Positions 9,372-21,811 of a DNA stretch of 64,000 nucleotides are shown here, in pieces. The stretch's first letter is position 1, and the number at the start of each line of letters is the position of its first letter. The position numbers and the translations under genes are program-made. Source of the stretch: Thiobacter sp. AK1 (GTDB lineage: Bacteria > Pseudomonadota > Gammaproteobacteria > Burkholderiales > Thiobacteraceae); assembly GCF_039822265.1 (NCBI RefSeq), contig NZ_JBAJEX010000001.1, forward strand, positions 372,001 to 436,000. The letters run 5' to 3'. The notes under the pieces were generated by a model, which did not search any database, had not been told where the DNA came from, and was given only the letters and a program-made list of their open reading frames with translations.

Positions 9372-10775
9372 TCATTCCACCCGTGGATCGAAGGCATCGC
9401 GCACCGCGTCGGCGAACACGTTCGCCGCCAGCACCAGCACGAACATGAAGGCGAAAGCCGCCGCCAGTAACCACCACACCACCGGCTCCCGCGCCAGTTC
9501 CAGACGGGCGCCATTGATCATGTTGCCCCAGCTCTGCATGGAGGGATCGACGCCCACCCCGACATAGGCCAGCACCGCCTCTGCCAACACCAATCCGCTG
9601 AATTCCAGGGTGATGGTGATGAGCACGATGTGCATCACGTTGGGCAGCACGTGGCGCAGCATGATGCGCGCCGGCCCCACACCGAAGGCCTGGGCCGCCT
9701 CAATGAACTCCATTTCCCGAAGCTTGAGGGTCTCGGCCCGCAGCAGCCGGCACAGACCCGTCCAGCTAGTGATGCCCAGAATCATGCATAAAAACAAAAG
9801 CCGCAGATCCGCCCGCTCCACCAGCGTGAGTTCCGGCAACTGATCCATGCGCACCTGCAGCACCAGCACCGCCGCGGCAATGAGGAGCACACCCGGAATG
9901 GAGTTGAGCGTGGTGTAGAGGTACTGGATCACGTCGTCCACCCAACCGCGAAAATAGCCGGCCATGATGCCCAACGCCAGGGCGAAGGGCAGCATCACCA
10001 GGGTAGTGAGCGTGCCGATCACCAATCCGGTACGGATGCTCTTGAGAGAGAGGTAAAACACATCCTGCCCGACCTTGTCGGTGCCAAAGATGTGCCACGC
10101 TGGTACCCAGTGGGCAGCCAGTGATGCCAACCAGAGAATCACACCCAAAGTAACCAGCATGGTGCGCCACGGCAGCTCGGTCTCCCCGCGCAGCAGCCGA
10201 CGTCCCGCCTCGGCCAGGCCGCCGCTTTCACGCCCCTTGAGTCGCCACGCGACCAGAGTCAGGATGGCGAGCCAAACGAGGAGCGCCGTGAGAGTTCCAC
10301 GCAGCGCCCGGTGCATAATGTCGGCAGTGCGCCGCTCGAGGTCTTCACCCAAATGGGCGCCACCGTAGCGCAGCCGCGGGTAGAGGCGCTTGATGCGCCC
10401 GTCCGGTTCCTCCACCGTTTCCATGGCATAGAGATGGGTGGCAAACGGTGCGGAATAGGTCTTTTCCTTCTGGTCGCGCAAGGGCTTGAGCGCGAGATCC
10501 AGTAGGCTCAGCGTCTCCGGCGCGTATTGGCGCGGCGCACCGGGGGCCTGTTCCGGCAGAGGCAGGCGCAAATGTACAGAGTCCGCAAGCCCCACCAGCA
10601 CGAAGGCGGCCAGGATCACCGCCGCCGCCATCGCTGCCGGCCGGCGTGCCAGGCGGCGCCAGGGCGTGGCCAAGTGGGGGCGCCGCCGCGCCTGCCAGGC
10701 GTACAACCCCACCACCAGCAAGAGCAGGTAGATGAGCAGATCGGTCCACAGCAGGACGGGCTCGATGGGCATCAT
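9372..10775 (-). CDS. yejE: Peptide ABC transporter permease (YejE-like, extended)
   Basis: About 467 residues. The C-terminal half is a binding-protein-dependent permease with the EAA-type loop EFIEAAQAFGVGPARIMLRHV. The N-terminal half is unusually long: two membrane segments (LLIYLLLLVVGLYAW and AAAVILAAFVLVGLADSV) precede a region of about 90 residues likely to be periplasmic. E. coli YejE is about 340 residues, so the extension is a lineage feature. The ATG at 10775 overlaps the yejB stop as ATGA, which fixes the start and implies coupled translation. Confidence 0.9.
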   Translation of the reverse strand: MMPIEPVLLWTDLLIYLLLLVVGLYAWQARRRPHLATPWRRLARRPAAMAAAVILAAFVLVGLADSVHLRLPLPEQAPGAPRQYAPETLSLLDLALKPLRDQKEKTYSAPFATHLYAMETVEEPDGRIKRLYPRLRYGGAHLGEDLERRTADIMHRALRGTLTALLVWLAILTLVAWRLKGRESGGLAEAGRRLLRGETELPWRTMLVTLGVILWLASLAAHWVPAWHIFGTDKVGQDVFYLSLKSIRTGLVIGTLTTLVMLPFALALGIMAGYFRGWVDDVIQYLYTTLNSIPGVLLIAAAVLVLQVRMDQLPELTLVERADLRLLFLCMILGITSWTGLCRLLRAETLKLREMEFIEAAQAFGVGPARIMLRHVLPNVMHIVLITITLEFSGLVLAEAVLAYVGVGVDPSMQSWGNMINGARLELAREPVVWWLLAAAFAFMFVLVLAANVFADAVRDAFDPRVE

Positions 10776-11749
10776 GAAAGCCGGATGCGGGGATCGACCA
10801 GGGTGTAGGAAATGTCCGTTAGCAGCAGGCCCACGATGTAGAGGAACGATCCCAGACACACCATGGCATGCACGATGGCGAAGTCCTGTTGACGGATGGC
10901 GTCGATGGTATAGCTGCCCAGCCCCGGGATGCCGAAAAAAGATTCCAGGATCAGGCTGCCCATGAACAGCGTCGGAATCACCACCACCGCACCGGTGAGA
11001 ATCGGGATCATGCCGTTACTGAGCACGTGTCGGAACAACACCACCGATTCCGCCAGCCCTTTGGCACGCGCGGTGCGCACGTAGTCCTTGCCCATTTCCT
11101 CCAGGAAAATGGTGCGATACCAGCGCGTGCCGCTGCCAATCCCCGAGATCACGCCCACCGTCACCGGCAGCACCAGGAACTTGAAGGCATCGAGCCCATC
11201 TTGGTAGCCAGAGATGGGCACCAGATGCAAAAGCTTGCTCACCAGGAACTGACCGCCGATGATGTAAAAGAGCCCGGAAATGGACATCATGGCCACACAT
11301 AGCACCACGCCTGCGGCATCGACATAGGTGGCGCGGAAGAAGGCAAGGATCAGCGCAAAGGTGATATTGACCAGCAAGCCGATCACAAACACGGGCACCG
11401 CCACGGCGAGACTGGGCCACATGCGGGTGCGGATCTCGCGGCTGATGTCACGTCCGTCATCGGCGGCGCCAAAGCGGAACGCGAACATGGGAACGGCGCG
11501 ACTGGCGAAGATGGTGTCGGTGAAGCGGGCGAGCCCTTGCGCCTGTGGATTGAAGAACAGCGGCTTGTCATAACCCCGCTCCGCCTTCCACTTGGCGATC
11601 GCCTCCGGCGTCACGTGCTTGACCCCGAGATGCAGCCGCGCCATGTCGTCCGGCGTGTTCACGGCAAAGAACAGGGCGAAGATGAGCACGTTCACACCGA
11701 TCAAGATGGGAATGGCGTAGAGCACGCGCCGGATGACGTAGGCAAGCAT
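10772..11749 (-). CDS. yejB: Peptide ABC transporter permease (YejB-like)
   Basis: A 325-residue inner-membrane permease of the oligopeptide type. It begins MLAYVIRRVLYAIPILIGVN, the typical first membrane helix of DppB/OppB/YejB proteins, and has the EAA loop region DYVRTARAKGLAESVVLFRH. It forms the transmembrane channel with YejE. It starts 3 bp after the yejA stop and overlaps yejE by 4 bp, so the cluster is one operon. Confidence 0.93.
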   Translation of the reverse strand: MLAYVIRRVLYAIPILIGVNVLIFALFFAVNTPDDMARLHLGVKHVTPEAIAKWKAERGYDKPLFFNPQAQGLARFTDTIFASRAVPMFAFRFGAADDGRDISREIRTRMWPSLAVAVPVFVIGLLVNITFALILAFFRATYVDAAGVVLCVAMMSISGLFYIIGGQFLVSKLLHLVPISGYQDGLDAFKFLVLPVTVGVISGIGSGTRWYRTIFLEEMGKDYVRTARAKGLAESVVLFRHVLSNGMIPILTGAVVVIPTLFMGSLILESFFGIPGLGSYTIDAIRQQDFAIVHAMVCLGSFLYIVGLLLTDISYTLVDPRIRLS

Positions 11750-11752
11750 CGC

Positions 11753-13912
11753 CTAGCCTTTCTTTGGCGGGCGATGCTCGCGCCGCCAATAGCTCACGGC
11801 GGCGGGCACGAGTCCCGCCACCAGCAGGGCAAACCCCGTCCATACCGGCCAGAGTACGGGCTGGTTCCATTCCCGCCGGCTGCGTTCTCGCAGGGCGGGG
11901 TCGAGCCGCAGATACTTGAGCCCGTTGTTGGCCATGAGATTGGGCTTGGCATTCATGAGCCAGGCGTGATAAAGCCCAAAGGCCTTGGGATAAAAGCCCC
12001 ACACCCAGGGCGCATCTCGCCGCACGATTTCGACCATCTGATCGATGATAGCCTGGCGCTGTGGGCCGTTGTCCATGTTCTTCATCTGCTCGAACAGACG
12101 GTCGAATTCCGGGTTTTCGTAGTTGGCGGCGTTCTCGCCGTTCGCGCCTACCTTGCGGTTTGGCCCGTAGAGCAGGAACAGGAAGTTCTCGGGATCGGGA
12201 TAGTCCGCATTCCAGCCCCATTCAAAGATCTGCGCGGTGCCCTTGAGCATCTTGTCCTGGAAGCGGTTGTAGTCCGTGGCGCGAATCACCAGCTCGATGT
12301 CCAGCTTGCGGAACTGTTTCACCAACCACTCCAGGCGCGACTTGGAATCCGCCCCCACCGCTGCGGTGTCGAAATAGAGCACTAGGGGCCGCCCCGTTTG
12401 CGCATCGCGCCCGTTGGGATAGCCGGCCTCCGCCAGCAGGCGCCGTGCCTCGGCGATGGACTTGCGCTGGGCGTGGCCATTCACCCAGTCGTACACGTAG
12501 GGGTTGATGCCGGCGCGGCCCTCGCGGTAGCCGAAGATGCCCGGTGGAATGGGGCCATGGGCGGGAATCCCCCGTCCGTTGTTGAAAATGGAGATGCGCT
12601 CCTCCATATCCACAGCGATGGAAATCGCCTGGCGCAGCTTGCGCGCGCGTTCGCCAAGCCCGCCCACCACCGGGTCTTGCATGTTGAAGCCCAGGTAACC
12701 GATGGTGGTCATCACCGTGGTCACGAGACGGATGTTCTTCCGCTGGAGCGCTTCAGTCAACGCCGCATCGCCAGTGGCACCGATCCGGATGGCCTGATCG
12801 AAGGTATCCGAGCTGATGCCGGAACTGTCGTAATAGCCCTGCAGAAACTTGTTCCAGTAGGGAATGTCCTCCTTCTCCAGGCTGTAGACCGCCTTGTCGA
12901 TGAAAGGCAAGGGCTTGCCGGCATCACGCAGCAGTCCGGCCTCGCGGTCGCCGGGCTCGCCCTCGGTGGGGTAGGTCTCACCATGGAAGTTGGGGTTGCG
13001 TTCCAGCACCATCTGCCGGTTGGGGTCATTCACCGTCAGCATGTAGGGGCCGGTTCCCACCGGGAACCAGTCCAGCACCAGATTCTTCTCCTGCATGCCA
13101 GGCTGCGCGTAGAAGCGATCTGCCTCCCATGGCACGGGGGCGAAGAAGGGCATGGCAAGCCAGTAGGCAAACTGAGGATATTTGCCGCGAATGCGGATCC
13201 GGTAGGTGTAGCGGTCCACCACCTCCGCTCCTGCCAGAGGGATCGTGCGCAGATCGAGCCAGCTTTCCGGTGATGCCTGCTTCAGGCGTCGGTCCAATTC
13301 GGCGGCGAATTCACGCAAGCCGACGATGTACTCGCTCATCAGCCCATAGATGGGTGAATTGAGCCGTGGGTGCGCCAGCCGCTTGAGCTGGTACACGTAA
13401 TCCTCGGCGGTGAGCTCGCGCGTGCCGGTGACGGGGAAATCGCTGGGCTTGTCCACCCGTGCCAGCAGTTTCGGCGGAATGGGGTCATAAATCAGGCGCC
13501 CTGCAGCGTCCCGGGCAAAGGCCGGATGGGGTTGATAATGGATGCCCGGGCGAATGCGGATCTCATAGATGCTATAGGCAATGCGTGCCGCCGGCGCATC
13601 GGCGGGCAGGCGCCGCCCCTGGGCATCGTAATAGCGTGGCTGGGGCACTTCTACAGCGGTGAGGGGAATGAGCTGATAGGGCCGCTTCAGATAGTGATAC
13701 TGCAGCGGCGGCTCATAGATCTGGCCGATGAACTCTACCTCGTTGGAGCTGTAGGAGCGAGCCGGATCGAGATGCTTGGGCCGTTCTGAAAATGCGCTAT
13801 AGCGGATGTTCTGCCCGCGCTCCGCCGCCGGATAGGGATCATTCCAGGGCGGCTCGCCGCAGGCGGTCAATATCATTAGCGGAAGCAAGAGGGCCAAGCG
13901 CAGGACACTCAT
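11753..13912 (-). CDS. yejA: Peptide ABC transporter substrate-binding lipoprotein (YejA-like)
   Basis: About 719 residues, family 5 extracellular solute-binding protein. The ATG at 13912 gives [20 protein letters not shown], with the lipobox LTAC, so the mature protein is a lipoprotein; an upstream TTG is less likely. Family features include [20 protein letters not shown] near the N-terminus and a long binding domain. Unusually, the C-terminus carries a hydrophobic helix ([20 protein letters not shown]) followed by basic residues, so the protein appears anchored at both ends. In E. coli the Yej system imports peptides such as microcin C; the ligand here is inferred only from family. Confidence 0.9.
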   Translation of the reverse strand: MSVLRLALLLPLMILTACGEPPWNDPYPAAERGQNIRYSAFSERPKHLDPARSYSSNEVEFIGQIYEPPLQYHYLKRPYQLIPLTAVEVPQPRYYDAQGRRLPADAPAARIAYSIYEIRIRPGIHYQPHPAFARDAAGRLIYDPIPPKLLARVDKPSDFPVTGTRELTAEDYVYQLKRLAHPRLNSPIYGLMSEYIVGLREFAAELDRRLKQASPESWLDLRTIPLAGAEVVDRYTYRIRIRGKYPQFAYWLAMPFFAPVPWEADRFYAQPGMQEKNLVLDWFPVGTGPYMLTVNDPNRQMVLERNPNFHGETYPTEGEPGDREAGLLRDAGKPLPFIDKAVYSLEKEDIPYWNKFLQGYYDSSGISSDTFDQAIRIGATGDAALTEALQRKNIRLVTTVMTTIGYLGFNMQDPVVGGLGERARKLRQAISIAVDMEERISIFNNGRGIPAHGPIPPGIFGYREGRAGINPYVYDWVNGHAQRKSIAEARRLLAEAGYPNGRDAQTGRPLVLYFDTAAVGADSKSRLEWLVKQFRKLDIELVIRATDYNRFQDKMLKGTAQIFEWGWNADYPDPENFLFLLYGPNRKVGANGENAANYENPEFDRLFEQMKNMDNGPQRQAIIDQMVEIVRRDAPWVWGFYPKAFGLYHAWLMNAKPNLMANNGLKYLRLDPALRERSRREWNQPVLWPVWTGFALLVAGLVPAAVSYWRREHRPPKKG

Positions 13913-13972
13913 CGCCCGCAAGTGTAGCCCAAATGCCCCGCGGCGGGCGCCTCGGGCCTGGGGGCGATGCTT

Positions 13973-13978
13973 TATAAT
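13973..13978 (+). promoter_or_regulatory. Candidate -10 element upstream of fabI
   Basis: A perfect TATAAT lies 41 bp upstream of the fabI ATG in the divergent yejA-fabI spacer. No convincing -35 hexamer is seen at 16-18 bp upstream, so the assignment rests on the -10 element alone. Confidence 0.45.
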
Positions 13979-14018
13979 TTGCGGCTTCCCCGGTCATCCA
14001 CTCGCAAAAGGACGTTTC

Positions 14019-14798
14019 ATGGGATTCCTCGCAGGCAAACGCATTCTCGTCACTGGCATGCTGTCCAACCGCTCCATTGCCTACGGCATTGCCAAGGCCT
14101 GTCAACGGGAAGGAGCGGAACTTTCCTTCACCTATCAGGGCGAGCGCACGCGCGAGCGCGTGCTGGGGCTGGCCCAGGAATTCGGATCCGACCGGGTATT
14201 CGAGATGGACGTCGCCTCGGACGAGCAGATCGATCAAGCGTTCGCCCAGCTCAAGACGCACTGGGACGGACTGGATGGCGTGGTGCATTCCATCGCCTTC
14301 GTGCCCAAGGCGGCCCTGGCCGGCGATTATCTCAGTTCCGTGAACCGGGAATATTTCCGCATCGCCCACGACATCAGCGCCTACAGCTTCACCGCCCTGG
14401 CCAAGGCAGCACTGCCCCTCATGGAAGGTCGCCCGGGCGCCCTGCTTACCCTCTCCTACCTGGGTGCGGTGCGCTCGGTAGCCAATTACAACGTCATGGG
14501 CCTGGCCAAAGCGAGCTTGGAATCCAGCGTCTATTATCTGGCCCAAAGCCTCGGGCCCAAGGGCATTCGCGTCAATGCCATCTCCGCCGGCCCCATCAAG
14601 ACCTTGGCCGCCTCCGGCATTACCGACTTCCACAAGATCCTGGAACACGTGGAACGCAATGCCCCCCTGCGCCGGAACGTCACCATCGAGGAAGTGGGCA
14701 ACACCGCTGCCTTCCTGTTAAGCGACCTGGCTTCCGGCATCACCGGCGAAATCACCTACGTGGACGCGGGCTTCAATACCACGGTGGGCGCGGGCTGA
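14019..14798 (+). CDS. fabI: Enoyl-[acyl-carrier-protein] reductase (NADH), FabI type
   Basis: A 259-residue enoyl-ACP reductase, the last reduction of each fatty-acid elongation cycle. The FabI-type nucleotide motif is [20 protein letters not shown], and the active site shows the Tyr-x6-Lys arrangement in [18 protein letters not shown]. The C-terminus [18 protein letters not shown] is typical. It is monocistronic, divergent from yejA, and followed by 182 bp without a visible gene before cheR. FabI is the target of triclosan in other bacteria. Confidence 0.96.
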   Translation: MGFLAGKRILVTGMLSNRSIAYGIAKACQREGAELSFTYQGERTRERVLGLAQEFGSDRVFEMDVASDEQIDQAFAQLKTHWDGLDGVVHSIAFVPKAALAGDYLSSVNREYFRIAHDISAYSFTALAKAALPLMEGRPGALLTLSYLGAVRSVANYNVMGLAKASLESSVYYLAQSLGPKGIRVNAISAGPIKTLAASGITDFHKILEHVERNAPLRRNVTIEEVGNTAAFLLSDLASGITGEITYVDAGFNTTVGAG

Positions 14799-14980
14799 GT
14801 AGGGCTCGGCCAGGCGTGGCGGGCTCAAGCCTTTAGGCCTGCGACCGATGTATTGTTCCATGGCAGCCCATCCGGGATCAGGCGTCCTGACCGGCTGGCG
14901 CAATCACCCCGCGGCCGGGTCATTGCGCCACCTGGCCCCGCCGCCAACAAGGCCCCCTTCGCGCGCGTGAGTGAAAAGCC

Positions 14981-15868
14981 ATGAGCCGAGACCGCACAGC
15001 CGGCACGCAGCACTCGAGCGAGCCCCACGGCCAAGATGGTCGGGAGTTTCCCTTCACCGAACAGGATTTCGAGCGCGTCCGCAAGCTCATCTACGAGCGA
15101 GCCGGCATTTCGCTCTCACCCATCAAGCGCGAGATGGTGTATAGCCGGCTCGCGCGGCGCTTGCGTGCCACCGGCCATCGCAGCTTCGCCGAATACCTCA
15201 CCCACCTGGAGCGCGGCTACCCGGAAGAATTGGAAGCCTTCACCAATGCGCTCACCACCAATTTGACGGCGTTTTATCGCGAGGCGCACCATTTCCCCAT
15301 CCTGCAGGAATTCCTCCGCCCACGCATGCGCCAACCCCAGATCCATATCTGGTGTGCGGCCGCCTCGACTGGCGAGGAGGCCTACTCCATCGCCATGAGC
15401 GTGGCCGAGCTGTTTGGTAGCATCCCGCCCCATGTGAAGATCCTGGCCTCCGACGTGGACACTCAAGTGCTGGAAAAAGCGCGCGCAGGCATCTACCCAC
15501 TCGAACGGGTGCAAAAGCTGCCCGAGCATCTGGTGCGCAAATATTTCCTGCTCGGCCAGGAAGGGGTGGCGCGGGTGAAACCCGAGCTTCGGGAGATGAT
15601 CACCTACCGCCGCATCAACCTGCTGGATGAGCGCTGGCCCATGCACGGGCCCTTCGATGCGATCTTCTGCCGCAATGTGATGATTTATTTCGACAGACCC
15701 ACGCAGCGGCGGATCCTGGAAAAATTCGTGCCCCTCTTGACCCAGGACGGATTGCTCTTCGCCGGCCATTCCGAGAGCTTTCATTACGCCACCGACCTGT
15801 TCAAGCTCCGCGGCCGCACGGTGTATGAGCTCGCTGCCGAAGCCCGCGCACGGGCCTGGCGAGGTTGA
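14981..15868 (+). CDS. cheR: CheR-family protein-glutamate methyltransferase
   Basis: A 295-residue MCP methyltransferase. The N-terminal helical domain (about residues 20-95) is followed by the SAM-binding domain: [20 protein letters not shown] is motif [21 protein letters not shown] is motif II, and [14 protein letters not shown] is the CheR signature. It transfers methyl groups from SAM to glutamates of chemoreceptors. It is followed 31 bp later by a CheB-type esterase gene. No chemoreceptor, CheA, CheW or CheY gene is present in the window, so the target is unknown. Confidence 0.92.
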   Translation: MSRDRTAGTQHSSEPHGQDGREFPFTEQDFERVRKLIYERAGISLSPIKREMVYSRLARRLRATGHRSFAEYLTHLERGYPEELEAFTNALTTNLTAFYREAHHFPILQEFLRPRMRQPQIHIWCAAASTGEEAYSIAMSVAELFGSIPPHVKILASDVDTQVLEKARAGIYPLERVQKLPEHLVRKYFLLGQEGVARVKPELREMITYRRINLLDERWPMHGPFDAIFCRNVMIYFDRPTQRRILEKFVPLLTQDGLLFAGHSESFHYATDLFKLRGRTVYELAAEARARAWRG

Positions 15869-15899
15869 CTATGGGTCCAACTTCGAGGCACCGAAGGCG

Positions 15900-16544
15900 A
15901 TGAACGACGACGCTTTGCCAGCGCCGGTGAGCAGTGACCCCGCAGCTGAGATCATCGTAGTGGGCGCCTCCACGGGTGGCACCGAGGCGATCAAAGCCCT
16001 CCTCATGCAAATGCCCGCCGATGGCCCGGGCATCCTCATCGCCCAGCACATGCCGCCCGCATTCACCGCCGCCTTCGCGAAACGCCTCGACGGCTTGTGC
16101 AAGATCAGGGTCAAGGAGGCCGTCCACGGCGAGCGGGTACTGTCGGGCCATGCCTATGTGGCCCCTGGCCATTCCCATCTCCTGCTCGCCCGCAGCGGCG
16201 CCCATTACGTGTGTGAGTTGTCGCAGAGTCCACCGGTAAACCGGCACCGCCCTTCGGTGGATGTGCTGTTCCGCTCCGCCGCCAACTGCGCCGGCCCCGA
16301 CGCCATCGGTATCATCCTCACCGGCATGGGCAAGGACGGTGCCCAAGGCATGCTGGAAATGAAACGCGCCGGGGCCTACACCTTCGCGCAGGATGAAGCG
16401 AGCTCTGTGGTGTATGGCATGCCAAAGGAAGCCGTCGCCCTGGGCGCGGTAGACGAAATCGTGCCCCTGGCGCAAATGGCGAGCCGCGTACTGATTCACC
16501 TGGCCCAGCGGGGTGAGCGCGCCATGCGTATTTCGCGGCCGTGA
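15900..16544 (+). CDS. CheB-type protein-glutamate methylesterase without receiver domain
   Basis: A 214-residue CheB esterase domain standing alone. The catalytic triad is visible: Ser in [16 protein letters not shown], His in [14 protein letters not shown] and Asp in [15 protein letters not shown]. The ATG at 15900 is used because an upstream start at 15825 would run through the end of cheR and add no conserved sequence. Canonical CheB has an N-terminal phospho-receiver that inhibits the esterase; here it is absent, so activity would not be controlled by phosphorylation of the same chain. It is paired with cheR and convergent with ppiD. Confidence 0.9.
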   Translation: MNDDALPAPVSSDPAAEIIVVGASTGGTEAIKALLMQMPADGPGILIAQHMPPAFTAAFAKRLDGLCKIRVKEAVHGERVLSGHAYVAPGHSHLLLARSGAHYVCELSQSPPVNRHRPSVDVLFRSAANCAGPDAIGIILTGMGKDGAQGMLEMKRAGAYTFAQDEASSVVYGMPKEAVALGAVDEIVPLAQMASRVLIHLAQRGERAMRISRP

Positions 16545-16587
16545 ACAAGGACGCGCTCACCCCCGGGCTGGTGGTGTTTCGCCTCGC

Positions 16588-18489
16588 TTAGCGCTCGCTC
16601 TTGTCCAGCACGCCCTTGCGCACCGTCACCTTGGCCTGCTGGCGCAGGCTATCCACGTAAGCCTGGGTAAGCAAAGATGCCTGGGCACGCTTTAGCAGTG
16701 CGGGCGCGATCTGCTGCGCCGCTTTGAGTCGATCCTCCGCCCGGCTCACCCGGGAGATTCGGTAGATGACGTAACCGTCCGCCGTCTCCTGCCCCATGTA
16801 GCTCGGCAAAGTCTCGACAGGCGCGGTGAACACCGTGCGTAGGGCTTCGGCATCAAGTCCGGCCGGCGCGCGCCGATCCACGAAACGGGGTGCATCGAAC
16901 TTGAGACTGGCCACGGCTTCGCCCTTGCGCAGGCGTTCTAGGAGCGCCTGCCCCTGTTCACGCGCCCGCTTCACGGCCTGCTCCCGCGCCAGGATGCGGC
17001 TAATTTCCGCGCGTACCTCCGCTAAGGGGCGTTGGCCTGCCGGCTTGTGTTCCAGCACGCGCGCGGCCACCAGGGTATTGGGTGCCACCTCGATGGCTTC
17101 CGTGTTGCGTCGCTCCTTGATCGCCTCCTCGGCAAACAGCGCAGCATGGAGACGCTCGTTGTCGAAAGGTGGAGGTGCTTTCCCTTCACGCGTGATCCAG
17201 TCCGTGGTCTGGATCTTCAGGCCATACTGCGTGGCAGCAGGTTCCAGGGAACCGAATTGCGCATACACCAGATCGCCGAATTTTTCCGCTTCCTCGTTGA
17301 AGCGGCGCTGCGCCGCCTCGCGCCGCGCGGCCTCCGCGACCCGCTCCCGCACCTCCTCGAAGCTGCGTGCCCGCGGGGGTTCCACGCTCTTCAACCAGAG
17401 GATGTGCAAGCCCGCTGGTGAACGCACCGGCCCAGCCACCTCGCCCGGCTTCATGCCGAACAGCACGCGTTCCACCTCCGGAAACAAGGAGCCAGGCGTA
17501 ATCACGCCGAGATCCCCACCCAGCGCAGCGCTGGCGGGATCCTGCGAGTAACGCTTGGCCAGCTCGCCGAAGCGCTCAGGGGCAGCCTTGGCCTGGGCGA
17601 GAATGTCGGTCGCCTGCTTCTGCGCGGCCGCGATTTCCTCTGCCGAGGCACCCGGACCGAGACGGATCAGGATGTGGGCCGCATGGCGCTTCTCCGGCTC
17701 GCCGAATTCCGTGCTGTGACGTTGAAAATAGTCTCGCAGCTGCGCCTCGTTGATCTCGATGCCGGAAAGGAGCGTGTCTGGCGAGAACACCACGTACGCC
17801 GCGCGGATCTGCTCGGGCATGCGGCCGAGCTCCGGATGAGTCTGGTAGTAGGCCTCAATCGCTGCGTCATCCACGTGAACCTGCCCCATTAGCGCGTCCG
17901 CGCTCATCACCGCGCGGCTCACCTCGCGGCTTTCCGCCAGGGCCTGGGCTAGCTGCTCTGCCGCTACCTGGGGCACGATTGCCGACGCCACCGCCACGCC
18001 CAGCATTTGATTGGCCAAAGCCTCCTGGCGCAGGAGTTGTAGGAACTGGGAGCGGGACCATCCGCGCTGAGCGAGGAAGGCATTGAGGCGCCGCTCGGAA
18101 AATCGGCCCTCTTCCTGGAAAGCTGGCTCGGTAGCCAGCTGGGCGAGCAGCGTTTCCTCTGGAATGTCATAGCCGCGGGATCGCGCGGCCTCAAACAGCA
18201 CGCGGCTGCGAATGAGCTCCTCCAGAACGCGTTGGCGCAGCTCGGTCGATTCGAGTCGGGCGTGATCCCGTTCCCCCAGCTCTCGCAGCCGCGCCTGCTC
18301 CCGCTTGAGCAAATCGTCGAATTCAACCGCGGAAATCTTCTGCCCGTCTACCTCAGCCACCCATTGTGCACCGCCCGTCCCGCGGAAATAGGCATCCACA
18401 CCGAACAAGGCGAAAGAAATGATGATGAGGCCGAGCAGAATACGGGCGAACCAGCCCTTCATGCGCTCGTGAATGGTGTCGGACAGCAT
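16588..18489 (-). CDS. ppiD: Periplasmic peptidyl-prolyl isomerase chaperone PpiD
   Basis: A 633-residue SurA/PpiD-family foldase. The start at 18489 gives MLSDTIHERMKGWFARILLG, with one membrane anchor (ILLGLIIISFALFGVDAYF) near residue 25. An N-terminal SurA-like chaperone domain (VAEVDGQKISAVEFDDLLKR) is followed by a parvulin domain at about residues 260-360 (HAAHILIRLGPGASAEEIAA and GDLGVITPGSLFPEVERVLF). A C-terminal domain follows. PpiD sits at the Sec translocon exit. The position next to hupB and lon is conserved across beta- and gammaproteobacteria. Confidence 0.94.
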   Translation of the reverse strand: MLSDTIHERMKGWFARILLGLIIISFALFGVDAYFRGTGGAQWVAEVDGQKISAVEFDDLLKREQARLRELGERDHARLESTELRQRVLEELIRSRVLFEAARSRGYDIPEETLLAQLATEPAFQEEGRFSERRLNAFLAQRGWSRSQFLQLLRQEALANQMLGVAVASAIVPQVAAEQLAQALAESREVSRAVMSADALMGQVHVDDAAIEAYYQTHPELGRMPEQIRAAYVVFSPDTLLSGIEINEAQLRDYFQRHSTEFGEPEKRHAAHILIRLGPGASAEEIAAAQKQATDILAQAKAAPERFGELAKRYSQDPASAALGGDLGVITPGSLFPEVERVLFGMKPGEVAGPVRSPAGLHILWLKSVEPPRARSFEEVRERVAEAARREAAQRRFNEEAEKFGDLVYAQFGSLEPAATQYGLKIQTTDWITREGKAPPPFDNERLHAALFAEEAIKERRNTEAIEVAPNTLVAARVLEHKPAGQRPLAEVRAEISRILAREQAVKRAREQGQALLERLRKGEAVASLKFDAPRFVDRRAPAGLDAEALRTVFTAPVETLPSYMGQETADGYVIYRISRVSRAEDRLKAAQQIAPALLKRAQASLLTQAYVDSLRQQAKVTVRKGVLDKSER

Positions 18490-18504
18490 GGCTCCCATCC
18501 CGAT

Positions 18505-18523
18505 GGGCGCGTAAAACGCGCCC
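18505..18523 (-). other. Hairpin in the ppiD 5' leader
   Basis: A perfect 7-bp stem (GGGCGCG / CGCGCCC) with a 5-nt loop lies 15 bp upstream of the ppiD ATG, close to where the ribosome would bind. It is not followed by a T-run. It could influence translation or simply reflect base composition. Confidence 0.35.
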
Positions 18524-18533
18524 CCAATAATGG

Positions 18534-18558
18534 AAAAGGGCGAGACTGGCTCGCCCTT
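18534..18558 (-). terminator. Rho-independent terminator after tRNA-Asp
   Basis: Read on the minus strand, a GGGCGAG / CTCGCCC stem with a 5-nt loop is followed by TTTT. It lies directly after tRNA-Asp and before ppiD, so it would end the tRNA transcript. Confidence 0.7.
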
Positions 18559-18561
18559 GTT

Positions 18562-18638
18562 TGGCGGAGTGGACGGGACTCGAACCCGCGACCCCCGGCG
18601 TGACAGGCCGGTATTCTAACCGACTGAACTACCACTCC
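18562..18638 (-). tRNA. tRNA-Asp (GTC)
   Basis: A 77-nt cloverleaf including the encoded 3' CCA. The acceptor stem is GGAGTGG / CCACTCC with discriminator G, the anticodon loop reads CTGTCAC (anticodon GTC), and the T loop is GTTCGAGTC. It follows tRNA-Val by 49 bp on the same strand. Confidence 0.96.
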
Positions 18639-18687
18639 TGAAACGGTTGCACTGCGACGGCGCCCACTGAGACTAGCAGGGATGCCC

Positions 18688-18763
18688 TGGTGGGTGCTGA
18701 CGGGCTCGAACCGCCGACATTCGCCTTGTAAGGGCGACGCTCTACCAGCTGAGCTAAGCACCC
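18688..18763 (-). tRNA. tRNA-Val (TAC)
   Basis: A 76-nt cloverleaf including encoded CCA. The acceptor stem is GGGTGCT / AGCACCC, the anticodon loop is CTTACAA (anticodon TAC), and the D arm is AGCTCAGCTGGTAGAGC. It lies in the conserved hupB-tRNA-Val-tRNA-Asp-ppiD order. Confidence 0.96.
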
Positions 18764-18853
18764 GCACCCGGCCCCAGCGCCGCCGGAACCCGGGTTAGCG
18801 CAACCCCGAGTTATCTAGACTAGGCCATCCACGCGGGGTTGCGCCAAAGCTCA

Positions 18854-19126
18854 CTAGTTTATCGCATCTTTCAGCGCTTTGCCAGCGCGGAATTTCGGCA
18901 CTCTGGCAGCCTTGATCTTGATGGTGGCGCCGGTGCGGGGATTACGGCCGCTGCGCGCTGCGCGCTTACCCACGTAGAACGTACCAAAACCCACTAGGGT
19001 GACGCTGTTGCCCTTCTTGAGTGTCTGCTGCACCGCCGCTAGCACCGCGTCCAGGGCGCGACCGGCAGCGGCTTTGGAAAGATCGGCGTTCTTCGCGATC
19101 GCCTCGATCAGTTCGGATTTGTTCAC
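18854..19126 (-). CDS. hupB: DNA-binding protein HU-beta
   Basis: A 90-residue histone-like protein. It begins [20 protein letters not shown], and the DNA-binding arm carries the family signature [22 protein letters not shown] bends DNA and compacts the nucleoid. It is separated from lon by 230 bp holding the lon terminator and a strong promoter of its own (19185-19214). Confidence 0.97.
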   Translation of the reverse strand: MNKSELIEAIAKNADLSKAAAGRALDAVLAAVQQTLKKGNSVTLVGFGTFYVGKRAARSGRNPRTGATIKIKAARVPKFRAGKALKDAIN

Positions 19127-19184
19127 GTGAAGTCCCCTTTCGATTTGGAATGATGTGGCCGGAGTGACGCTGACTGCAAAGCGC

Positions 19185-19214
19185 TTTATAGCAGCGGGAA
19201 AAAAGGGGTGTCAA
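19185..19214 (-). promoter_or_regulatory. Sigma-70 promoter of hupB
   Basis: On the minus strand TTGACA (19209-19214) is followed after 18 bp by TATAAA (19185-19190), a near-consensus housekeeping promoter. It is 59 bp upstream of the hupB ATG. Confidence 0.75.
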
Positions 19215-19310
19215 GCAATGGCCCCATGCATAACCAGCTTCGCCGATCCTGCGCATGCAACCCAGAAAGTGCATCAACAACGTGCGACAAGGCATTCAGC
19301 ACGCACGGAA

Positions 19311-19331
19311 ACGGGCGCCCAAGGCGCCCGT
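19311..19331 (-). terminator. Rho-independent terminator after lon
   Basis: A perfect 9-bp stem (ACGGGCGCC / GGCGCCCGT) with a 3-nt loop is followed on the minus strand by a short T-run. It lies 26 bp after the lon stop codon. Confidence 0.7.
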
Positions 19332-19356
19332 CTTTACCTTCACCGCGCGCCTGCGC

Positions 19357-21774
<2,418 letters not shown>

Positions 21775-21811
21775 GTCTAGGGTACCTAAAGTTAAGGGTT
21801 ACGGCCCAGGG

